A stretch of 12,679 nt of DNA, from assembly GCA_964423545.1 (NCBI GenBank), contig CAYRFV010000161.1, positions 1 through 12,679 on the forward strand, written 5' to 3'. The translations under genes were made by a program, and so were the position numbers. The stretch comes from JALOOE01 sp964423545 (lineage in GTDB: Bacteria; Chloroflexota; Anaerolineae; CG2-30-64-16). The notes beneath the pieces were generated by a model. The model was not told the origin of the DNA, ran no database searches, and saw only the letters and a list, made by a program, of their open reading frames with translations. Positions 1 to 6,165 of this stretch are shown piece after piece (positions within the stretch are counted from its first letter, which is position 1; each line of letters opens with the position of its first letter).

Positions 1-13
1 AAGAAGTCGACCT

Positions 14-1216
14 ATGCGAGTTTTGCTTTCGGGGGGCGGGACCGGAGGCCACGTGTATCCGATCCTGACCGTGGTGGAACAGCTGACGAAAGACGAAAGA
101 CAAAGGACGAGCGGCGAAAGGTCGACGCCTGAGACCGCTGCCGCCGGCGTACCGCGCATTCCGGCCGAACCATTGTCCAGCGTCCAAGATTCATCGTCTC
201 GTGACTCGTTCCTCTATGTCGGCGAGGCGGGCGGGCCCGAGGAGGAGCTTGCTCGACGTGCTGCGATCCCGTTCAGCGCCGTGGAGACCGGCCAGATACG
301 CGGACAGGGTCTGAAGGTGGCGCTCGGCAGTCTGCTGCGCATGTGGCGCGGTGCGGCACAGTGCAGCGGCATCTTCAAAGAGTTTGGCCCTGAGGTGGTC
401 TTTCTGACCGGAGGCTATGTATCGGCGCCCGTAGCGCTGGCGGCCTGGAGGGCGCATGTGCCGGTGCTGATCTATCTACCAGACGTGATGCCTGGGCAAT
501 CGATCGAGTGGACCAGCCGACTTGCCGAGCGGGTCGCCGTTTCCTTCCCGGAAGTGGCGCACTATTTCGGTGGCAAGGCGGTCGTGACGGGCTATCCGGT
601 GCGCGCCGAGCTGTGGACGACGGATCGCAGCAAGGCGCGCATGGCGCTGGGTCTGACAGAAGATGCGCCGGTGCTGGTGGTGATGGGGGGCAGCCGTGGG
701 GCGCGCAGCATCAACCGGGCGACGACAGCGGCATTGCCGCGACTGCTACCGCGCTGCCAGGTGGTGCATGTCAGCGGCCAGTTGGACTGGCCCGCGGTGG
801 AGGAGACCGCGAGGCAGGTGACCGGGGAGTTGGCCGCGCGTTATCATCCCTATCCGTACCTCCACGACATGCCGGTGGCGCTTGCAGCGGCTGACTTGGT
901 GGTTGCTCGTGCGGGTGCTGCCACACTTGGGGAGTTTCCAGCCGTGGGATTGCCCAGCATCCTGGCGCCATACCCGTATTCCGGCCAACACCAGGACGCG
1001 AATGCCGCCTATCTGGCGGAGCGCGGGGCAGCGGTGGTGCTGCGAGATGGCGAGCTGGAAACGAAGCTGGAGTCGACCGTGCTCGCGCTGCTGGATGCGC
1101 CCGAGCGGGTGGCCGCCATGGCGGCAGCCGCCAGGTCACTGGCCCGGCCCGATGCCGCCGCCAATATCGCCAGAGAAATCCGTCGGCTCGCAGAAAGCCG
1201 GCATACGCGAAGGTAG
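14..1216 (+). CDS. murG: MurG, UDP-GlcNAc:undecaprenyl-PP-MurNAc-pentapeptide GlcNAc transferase
   Basis: MurG transfers GlcNAc from UDP-GlcNAc to lipid I, making lipid II on the cytoplasmic face of the membrane. The 400-residue protein shows the GT28 two-domain pattern: GGGTGG at 7-12, GGYVSAP at 133-139, GYPVR at 193-197, GGSRGA at 225-230, ARAGAATLGE at 298-307 and HQDANA at 326-331, the last three lining the UDP-GlcNAc site in this family. It is longer than E. coli MurG (355 residues) mainly because of about 40 low-complexity residues at roughly 25-64, between the first strand-helix and the second strand (SFLYVG). That stretch begins with a DNA heptamer repeat. The usual HEQN acceptor loop reads YLPD (154-157). 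The ATG at 14 is chosen because the glycine loop follows it directly; an upstream GAAG may serve as a weak ribosome site. The next gene starts 8 bases after the stop. The family call is secure; the insert and altered loop are the odd points. Confidence 0.95.
   Translation: MRVLLSGGGTGGHVYPILTVVEQLTKDERQRTSGERSTPETAAAGVPRIPAEPLSSVQDSSSRDSFLYVGEAGGPEEELARRAAIPFSAVETGQIRGQGLKVALGSLLRMWRGAAQCSGIFKEFGPEVVFLTGGYVSAPVALAAWRAHVPVLIYLPDVMPGQSIEWTSRLAERVAVSFPEVAHYFGGKAVVTGYPVRAELWTTDRSKARMALGLTEDAPVLVVMGGSRGARSINRATTAALPRLLPRCQVVHVSGQLDWPAVEETARQVTGELAARYHPYPYLHDMPVALAAADLVVARAGAATLGEFPAVGLPSILAPYPYSGQHQDANAAYLAERGAAVVLRDGELETKLESTVLALLDAPERVAAMAAAARSLARPDAAANIAREIRRLAESRHTRR
85..119 (+). repeat. Degenerate 7-bp tandem repeat inside murG (consensus GACGAAA)
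   Basis: Five consecutive heptamers are visible: GACGAAA, GACGAAA, GACAAAG, GACGAGC, GGCGAAA. They encode the start of the extra low-complexity segment of MurG and keep the frame. The reverse strand reads as the SSFVFRLSS-type peptide that I recall as common junk translation of intergenic repeats in Chloroflexota; that association is from memory and was not searched. Confidence 0.75.
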
Positions 1217-1224
1217 AGGCAGCG

Positions 1225-1842
1225 ATGTTTCTGTTTGTCCTGCTGATGGTCGCGACGATCATGGCTATTTTCGGCCTGATCGGTTTTATGCGCGTCACCA
1301 GGGCCTCGGTGCTGCTCCTGGGGATCATGCTGGGCGGCCTGGTTTTCCTGCGGCTTTTCGGGGAACGACTCGTCAAGTTCGTCAATGCAGGCTGGGCCTT
1401 TGTCCGGAGCGGTGGATCGGGCGACGGCTCACCCTCGCTACTCGTCAACCCACAGGATCCGGCCTTCTTCTACCTGTTGGTGTTCTATGGCTTCGTGTTG
1501 GTTGGTCTGGGGTTGGGATCGCTCAAGTCGTTCAAGCTGCAGGGCCGCTTCTCCTTTTCAGGCTTGCTGCTGGGGCTGATCAACGGCTATATCGTCGCGG
1601 CGTACTCGGTCGACGTGCTTTTCCCGTCGTACGCCATACTGCCGGTGCCGATCCAGGTGCCAGGCATGACGCCGCCGATCCCGCCGCCTGGCGTCACAAT
1701 GCCCGCTGGTCCAGACCTGTGGACGCAGTTCATGCAGGCTCTGACCAGTCTGGCCAACAATCCGGCAGCGCCGGTGATCATCGGGATGACGATTTTCGTC
1801 TTTCTGATTCTTGCATCGCGTCTGAGCGGAAAGAAGGGCTGA
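1225..1842 (+). CDS. CvpA-like integral membrane protein, first of a pair
   Basis: This 205-residue protein is hydrophobic, with likely membrane segments at about 2-21, 28-45, 80-100, 111-130 and 183-200. A polar loop sits at 55-78 and a Pro-rich loop at 138-165 (PGMTPPIPPPG). The N-terminal pattern of two helices around a short basic turn (GLIGFMRVTR) and the later GLLLGLINGYIVAAYSV helix resemble the CvpA/colicin V production family, but the match is weak and judged by eye. The same LLxGLxNGxxxA helix recurs in the next protein, so the two look like distant paralogues. The ATG follows AGAGG and lies 8 bases after the murG stop; the next gene starts 4 bases after this stop. Position between murG and murC suggests an envelope role, but no function can be assigned. 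Confidence 0.8.
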   Translation: MFLFVLLMVATIMAIFGLIGFMRVTRASVLLLGIMLGGLVFLRLFGERLVKFVNAGWAFVRSGGSGDGSPSLLVNPQDPAFFYLLVFYGFVLVGLGLGSLKSFKLQGRFSFSGLLLGLINGYIVAAYSVDVLFPSYAILPVPIQVPGMTPPIPPPGVTMPAGPDLWTQFMQALTSLANNPAAPVIIGMTIFVFLILASRLSGKKG

Positions 1843-1846
1843 GCAG

Positions 1847-2362
1847 ATGGGCCCAGTCGAGATTGTTTTCACAGTTACGTGGCTGCTCTTCGGCATCATC
1901 GGCCTGGTGCGAGGCGTCTGGAAGGAGCTAGGCGTTACGGTCATGCTGTTTATTGCCCTGCTTTTCCTGCAAATGCTGGTCGGGCCGCTGTCCTCTTACT
2001 GGAAGACACTGCTTGGCTATTTCACGTCGGATGCGACTCAGCAGCAGATCATTACCGACATGATCAGCATTGCGGTTCTTTTGATTGTCGCGTTCATCAG
2101 CTACCAGGGCGAAGTGCTGACCTATCCGGGCAAAGGCGATAACTGGTTCTTCAGCCTGGGGGTTGGATTGCTGAACGGCTGGTTGCTGGCGGGGAGCGTG
2201 TGGTACTACTTTCACCAGGCGGGCTGGCCGGGCGGCCTTGTCAACCCGCCGTTTTCACCGTACTACAACACCATGGTCAAGCTGCTGCCACCGGCGGTGC
2301 TGCCGTGGCAGGTGTTGGCCCTGTTGATCGTGTTTATGATGGTCCTGCGGGTGCTGAAATGA
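1847..2362 (+). CDS. CvpA-like integral membrane protein, second of a pair
   Basis: This is a 171-residue protein with likely membrane segments at about 5-23, 28-47, 69-85, 103-121 and 153-169. Its N-terminus (GIIGLVRGVWKELG, then a hydrophobic helix) closely follows the CvpA-family signature of a Gly-rich helix, an Arg-Gly turn and a conserved acidic residue, so the family suggestion is stronger here than for its neighbour. A cytosolic-looking loop AFISYQGEVLTYPGK (82-96) precedes the helix GLLNGWLLAGSVWYY (107-121), which parallels a helix in the preceding protein. The stop TGA overlaps the murC ATG (ATGA), implying translational coupling to murC. The start is ATG, 4 bases after the upstream stop. 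Function is unknown; a role in cell wall synthesis or division is inferred only from location. Confidence 0.82.
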   Translation: MGPVEIVFTVTWLLFGIIGLVRGVWKELGVTVMLFIALLFLQMLVGPLSSYWKTLLGYFTSDATQQQIITDMISIAVLLIVAFISYQGEVLTYPGKGDNWFFSLGVGLLNGWLLAGSVWYYFHQAGWPGGLVNPPFSPYYNTMVKLLPPAVLPWQVLALLIVFMMVLRVLK

Positions 2363-3828
2363 GCGACGAGCAGACAACACGCTCCCAAGAGCTGCCGGCC
2401 TGGGCGGACAGGCTGGCTCGTCCGCCGGCTGACCGAAGCGCCGTACACATTCACCTGGTCGGCATTGGCGGCACGGGTCTGTCGGCGATCGCCGAGCTGC
2501 TGCTCCAAATGGGCTTCACTGTGTCGGGTTCCGATCAGCGGCCCAACGACGCGACGGCCGAGCTGGCGCGCCACGGCGCCACGATCTATCGCGGTCACCA
2601 GGCCAGGCATATCGCAGGCGCCGACCTCGTTCTGATCTCATCGGCCGTGCCTGAAGATAACCCGGAGGTGATGGCGGCACGGTCGGCCGGCATCCCCGTG
2701 GTGAAGCGTTTCGATTTTCTCGGCCCGCTGCTGGAAGGGCGGCACGGCATCGGCGTGGCAGGCAGCCATGGCAAGACGACTACAACCAGCCTGATCGCGA
2801 TCATCCTGCTGCGGGCCGGCCTGGATCCCAGCTTTGTTGTCGGCGCTCGTGTGCCGGTCGGCCCGGCCGAAGGGATGTCCAGCGCCACGGCCGCCGCACG
2901 CGCCGGTGAGGGCCCCTTCGTGGTTGAGGCCGATGAGTATGATCGGATGTTCCTCGGCCTGCGGCTGGAGGTTGCAGTTGTCACTAACGTGGATTGGGAC
3001 CACGTGGATTGCTATCCGACGCCGACGGCCTTCAACGATGCGTTTCGCGCGTTCGTAGGCCAACTGCCGGCATGGGGCATGCTGCTGGCCTGCGCCGACG
3101 ATTCCGGGGCGCTGGCCCTACGCGATGCAGTCAAGCCGGGTGTTACCGTGCGCACATACGGTCTGTCGGTGGACGCCGATTGGCAAGCGCGTAATCTGGC
3201 CCCGAACGCCAGGGGCGGTCTCGACGCGGAGGTGTGGTTCCAGCATGCGCAGGTGGCGACCCTTTCGTTGGCGATTCCCGGCCAACACAATGTTCGGAAT
3301 GCGTTGGCCGCGCTGGCTGTGGCGCACTGGCACGGGATCCGTCCAACCAGAGCGGCGAAGATGCTGGCCGACTTCACCGGCGCCGGGCGGCGCTTCGAGC
3401 TGGTCGGGGAAGCGGGCGGCGTCGCCGTGATCGACGACTATGCTCACCACCCGACCGAGGTGGCGGCCACCCTGGCGGCAGCGCGCATGCGTTACCCCAG
3501 CCGGCGCATCTGGGCGGTGTTTCAACCGCACACCTATAGCCGTACGAAGGCGCTTCTCAACGACTTCGCACGCAGCTTCGACGATGCGGATCAAGTGCTG
3601 CTGCTGGATATCTATCCGGCCCGGGAGAAGATCGACCTGGGCATGCACAGCACGCAGTTGCTCGCGCGCATGGATCACCCGGCTGCCCATTACGTGGGCA
3701 GCCTCCAGGCTGCCGCTGATTATCTGCTGGCTCACGTCGCTCCCGAAGATATCGTCATCACCATGAGCGCGGGGGACGGCACCCAGGTCGGGCAGCTTGT
3801 GTTGGCGGGCCTGCGCGCCCAGGAGTAG
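2359..3828 (+). CDS. murC: MurC, UDP-N-acetylmuramate--L-alanine ligase
   Basis: MurC is the cytoplasmic ATP-dependent enzyme that adds L-Ala to UDP-MurNAc, the first step in building the stem peptide. The 489-residue protein has the full Mur ligase layout: N-terminal UDP-binding Rossmann loop VGIGGTGLS at 34-42, ATP P-loop GSHGKTTTT at 135-143, the EADEYD metal/ATP motif at 190-195, NVDWDHVDCY at 210-219, GQHNVRNALAA at 308-318, and C-terminal YAHHPTE at 361-367 and QPHTYSRT at 389-396. The length is normal for the family. An upstream in-frame start at 2200 exists, but it would read through the preceding membrane gene. The ATG at 2359 is preferred because it overlaps that gene's stop as ATGA and the VGIGG loop follows at a normal distance. 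Near the C-terminus the usual GAGD reads SAGDGTQ (470-476), a mild departure. Confidence 0.96.
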   Translation: MSDEQTTRSQELPAWADRLARPPADRSAVHIHLVGIGGTGLSAIAELLLQMGFTVSGSDQRPNDATAELARHGATIYRGHQARHIAGADLVLISSAVPEDNPEVMAARSAGIPVVKRFDFLGPLLEGRHGIGVAGSHGKTTTTSLIAIILLRAGLDPSFVVGARVPVGPAEGMSSATAAARAGEGPFVVEADEYDRMFLGLRLEVAVVTNVDWDHVDCYPTPTAFNDAFRAFVGQLPAWGMLLACADDSGALALRDAVKPGVTVRTYGLSVDADWQARNLAPNARGGLDAEVWFQHAQVATLSLAIPGQHNVRNALAALAVAHWHGIRPTRAAKMLADFTGAGRRFELVGEAGGVAVIDDYAHHPTEVAATLAAARMRYPSRRIWAVFQPHTYSRTKALLNDFARSFDDADQVLLLDIYPAREKIDLGMHSTQLLARMDHPAAHYVGSLQAAADYLLAHVAPEDIVITMSAGDGTQVGQLVLAGLRAQE

Positions 3829-3830
3829 GG

Positions 3831-3899
3831 GACACGGTGACACGGCGACACGGCGATTCAGATGTGTGGCAGTTTGACACTTCGCCTTGTCACCGTGTC
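3831..3899. repeat. Octamer repeat and 18-bp inverted repeat spanning the murB start
   Basis: Three octamers, GACACGGT, GACACGGC, GACACGGC, lie at 3831-3854. The first 18 bases (3831-3848) pair with 3882-3899, 17 of 18 complementary, leaving a 33-base loop. The predicted murB GTG (3837-3839) lies inside the left arm. The structure resembles small dispersed palindromic elements; whether it is mobile or merely a slippage product cannot be told here. Confidence 0.75.
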
Positions 3900-4922
3900 G
3901 TTATCTCGGCGTTTCCGGCCTTTCGTTCGGCCATCGAATCGCTCGGGATAACTGTGGTCGCTGATGAGCCATTAGCGCGCCACACCACCTTTCATATCGG
4001 AGGCCCGGCCGATCTCTATGCGGCGGTGAGCAGGATCACCGAGCTGGAGCGGCTGGCCGAAGCGGCGGCAACACACCACATCCCGACCACCATCCTGGGT
4101 GGCGGGAGCAACATCCTCGCCAGCGACGCCGGGGTGTGCGGGTTGGTGATTGCCAATCAGACGCGGGATTTCGGGGTTCGGGTAGCGGACTGCGGGCTCG
4201 GTGAGAGCGATCTGCAACCCTTCAGCGCGGCGTCCCCGGCGGAGCAGGCGACTGTGGCGGCTGCTTCCGGTGTCGCACTTGCCGGCCTGGCCCGTTGGAC
4301 CATCAAGAACGGCTGGACGGGCCTGGAGTGGGCGGTCAGCGTGCCCGGCACCGTTGGTGGCGCTGTGATCGGCAATGCCGGGGCGCATGGCGGCGACATA
4401 GCGAGCAATCTGGCGTGGGTGTTGGTGGCGTATCCCGGATGGGGACGCCGGCTGTTGGCGAGGGAGGCGCTGGAGTTTTCCTATCGCAGCAGTGTTCTCA
4501 AACAGCAGATCAGCGCGGGTCAGCGACCGGTTGTGCTGGCTGCCGGTTTTCGGCTTCAGGCCGGCGATGTGATAGAATCGATAGCCCGCGCGGACGGCTT
4601 TTTAGCCAAACGCCGGGCCGGCCAGCCGGTCGAGCCGAGCGCCGGGAGCATTTTCCGCAATCCACCTGGCGACTACGCGGGAAGGTTGCTGGAAGCGGCG
4701 GGCCTCAAGGGCGTGAGAATCGGCGGGGCGCAGGTGTCGCCTCGCCATGCCAACTTCATCATCAACACGGGCCATGCGCGGGCGGCCGACGTGGTCGCAC
4801 TCATCGACCTGATGCGCAGCCGGGTGTTCCAGCAGTTCGGAGTCGAGCTGATTCCCGAGATCGTGTTTGTTGGCGATTGGGCGCAACGACCGCCCTATGC
4901 GCCACTCTCTTTGGCTCTGTAA
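3837..4922 (+). CDS. murB: MurB, UDP-N-acetylenolpyruvoylglucosamine reductase
   Basis: MurB reduces UDP-GlcNAc-enolpyruvate to UDP-MurNAc with NADPH and bound FAD. Visible family motifs in the 361 residues are HTTFHIGGPAD at 49-59, LGGGSNIL at 87-94 (FAD binding), GLEWAVSVPGTVGGAVIGN at 162-180, EFSYRSS at 213-219, GSIFRNP at 270-276 with the catalytic Ser271, HANFIIN at 304-310, and the C-terminal ELIPEI, which carries the family's catalytic Glu. The first ~22 residues derive from an inverted octamer repeat and look foreign; recognisable MurB sequence begins near ISAFPAF (23-29). The GTG at 3837 is 8 bases after the murC stop and follows AGGAG, so it is the best visible start; in-frame GTGs at 3864 and 3954 are alternatives. 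A further tract of about 20-25 extra residues at 110-135 coincides with another heptamer repeat. Confidence 0.92.
   Translation: MTRRHGDSDVWQFDTSPCHRVVISAFPAFRSAIESLGITVVADEPLARHTTFHIGGPADLYAAVSRITELERLAEAAATHHIPTTILGGGSNILASDAGVCGLVIANQTRDFGVRVADCGLGESDLQPFSAASPAEQATVAAASGVALAGLARWTIKNGWTGLEWAVSVPGTVGGAVIGNAGAHGGDIASNLAWVLVAYPGWGRRLLAREALEFSYRSSVLKQQISAGQRPVVLAAGFRLQAGDVIESIARADGFLAKRRAGQPVEPSAGSIFRNPPGDYAGRLLEAAGLKGVRIGGAQVSPRHANFIINTGHARAADVVALIDLMRSRVFQQFGVELIPEIVFVGDWAQRPPYAPLSLAL
4164..4199 (+). repeat. Degenerate 7-bp repeat inside murB (CGGxxTx-like)
   Basis: The units CGGGATT, one extra T, CGGGGTT, CGGGTAG, CGGACTG, CGGGCTC follow each other. They encode TRDFGVRVADCGLG (residues 109-122), at the point where this MurB has more sequence than typical family members between the GLVI strand and the AASGVAL strand. 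The units are more degraded than those in murG, so confidence is lower. Confidence 0.5.
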
Positions 4923-4928
4923 CGGAAT

Positions 4929-4957
4929 TTGTAATGCAGTAGAGTTTGTGGTAGACT
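4929..4957 (+). promoter_or_regulatory. Candidate sigma70-type promoter for ddl-ftsQAZ
   Basis: TTGTAA (4929-4934) and TAGACT (4952-4957) are separated by exactly 17 bases, each matching the consensus at 4 of 6 positions. The site lies in the only sizeable gap of the murG-ftsZ run, 7 bases past the murB stop. It would start transcripts near 4964, about 45 bases before ddl. Confidence 0.4.
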
Positions 4958-4989
4958 TAGGTTGCCTCACGGATTCCAGGACAACCTAA
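4957..4989. promoter_or_regulatory. Inverted repeat/hairpin in the ddl leader
   Basis: TTAGGTTG (4957-4964) and CAACCTAA (4982-4989) are perfect inverted copies. Inside them CCT (4965-4967) can pair with AGG (4978-4980) with a one-base bulge, giving up to 11 base pairs. No T-run follows, so it is not a classical terminator. It touches the candidate -10 and the expected transcription start, so an operator or leader hairpin is possible. Confidence 0.45.
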
Positions 4990-5008
4990 TACCTTATCGG
5001 AGCGCTGG

Positions 5009-6151
5009 ATGCCCCCCAGGCTACGTGTTGGAGTGATCTTCGGCGGTCAGTCCGGTGAGCATGAAGTCTCGCTGGCTTCGGCGCGCTCCGTGATCGCGGC
5101 GCTGAACCCGGCGAGATATGAGATCATCCCGATCGGCATCACCCATGGCGGGCGGTGGCTGACGACTGGCGATCCGATGGCGCGGCTCACTGCCGGCTCG
5201 GCTGACCCGATGCCAGCTGCTGACGCGGCGCCAGGCGCACCCTCTGAGCGCGAACTGGTCCCCGGCGCAACCGGGCAGCGATTCCCTGCGTTGGATGTGG
5301 TTTTCCCCGTGCTTCATGGCCCCTACGGCGAGGATGGCACCGTGCAGGGGTTGCTCGAGCTCACGGGGCTGCCCTATGTCGGGTGCGGCGTACTTGCCAG
5401 CGCCTTGGGCATGGACAAGATCGCCAGCAAGGCGGTCTTTGCGGCCGCCGGTCTGCCGCAGGCGCGCTTCCTACCATTCAAGCGATGCGAGTGGGAACAG
5501 GAGCCGGAGACGGTTATCTCTCGAGTCGGTATGGCGCTGGGCTTCCCCGTCTTCGTGAAGCCCGCCAACCTTGGCTCGAGTGTCGGCATCTCGAAAGCAC
5601 GGAATGCCGCAGATTTACGCGCGGCGCTGGCCGAGGCCGCCCGCTACGATCGCCGCCTGCTGGTGGAAGAGGCGGTGCCGCATGCTCGCGAGCTGGAGTG
5701 CGCGGTCCTGGGCAACGATGACCCGATCGCGTCCGTCGTGGGTGAGGTTGTCCCTTCCAACGAGTTCTACGACTACGCGGCGAAGTACATCGACAACAGG
5801 TCGGGGTTGATTATTCCCGCCTCGCTGCCGGCCGAGCTAGCGAGCCGCGTGCGGGCAATGGCCGTACAAGCCTACCGGGCCATCGATGCGGCCGGGCTGG
5901 CCCGCGTCGATTTTCTGCTCAACGCGCAGTCTCAAGAGCTGTTTCTGAACGAAATCAACACGCTGCCGGGCTTCACCGCCATCAGCATGTATCCAAAGCT
6001 ATGGGAGGCCACCGGCATCAGCTACGCCGCACTGGTTGACCGTTTGATCGATCTGGCCCTGGAGCGCCATCACGACAAGGCTCGCTCACAGAGGAGCTTT
6101 GCGGGCGCAATGCAGCCAGATGCTTCGGATGCGGGCGGATCGAACGTCTAG
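5009..6151 (+). CDS. ddl: D-alanine--D-alanine ligase
   Basis: Ddl joins two D-Ala molecules with ATP to give the dipeptide that ends the peptidoglycan stem. The 380-residue protein belongs to the ATP-grasp family and looks like the DdlA/VanA subgroup: FGGQSGEHEVSLASA at 11-25, HGPYGEDG at 103-110, KPANLGSSVG at 184-193, the ATP-grasp acid VEE at 219-221, and EINTLPGFTAISMYPKLW at 315-332. The omega-loop motif EFYDYAAKY (252-260) has the Tyr pair typical of D-Ala-D-Ala ligases rather than the Lys-type loop of D-Ala-D-Lac (VanA) enzymes, so ordinary vancomycin-sensitive termini are expected. The ATG is preceded by CGGAG about 6 bases upstream and FGG follows at the normal distance. A Pro/Ala-rich insert at about 60-92 and a ~25-residue polar tail after 355 are unremarkable extras. 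Confidence 0.95.
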   Translation: MPPRLRVGVIFGGQSGEHEVSLASARSVIAALNPARYEIIPIGITHGGRWLTTGDPMARLTAGSADPMPAADAAPGAPSERELVPGATGQRFPALDVVFPVLHGPYGEDGTVQGLLELTGLPYVGCGVLASALGMDKIASKAVFAAAGLPQARFLPFKRCEWEQEPETVISRVGMALGFPVFVKPANLGSSVGISKARNAADLRAALAEAARYDRRLLVEEAVPHARELECAVLGNDDPIASVVGEVVPSNEFYDYAAKYIDNRSGLIIPASLPAELASRVRAMAVQAYRAIDAAGLARVDFLLNAQSQELFLNEINTLPGFTAISMYPKLWEATGISYAALVDRLIDLALERHHDKARSQRSFAGAMQPDASDAGGSNV

Positions 6152-6165
6152 GAAGAGTCGTCACG

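Noticed and set aside
882..1931. 349-codon plus-strand frame across murG and the first membrane gene
   Set aside because: It overlaps two well-supported genes in another frame; its Arg/Trp/Pro-rich translation is typical of an out-of-frame GC-rich read.
2200..2358. 53-codon N-terminal extension of murC
   Set aside because: It runs through the end of the preceding membrane gene, has no MurC-like content, and ATG 2359 gives normal family length with ATGA coupling.
5009..6151. Vancomycin-resistance type D-Ala-D-Lac ligase
   Set aside because: The overall sequence is VanA/DdlA-like, but the omega loop EFYDYAAKY has the Tyr residues of D-Ala-D-Ala ligases.
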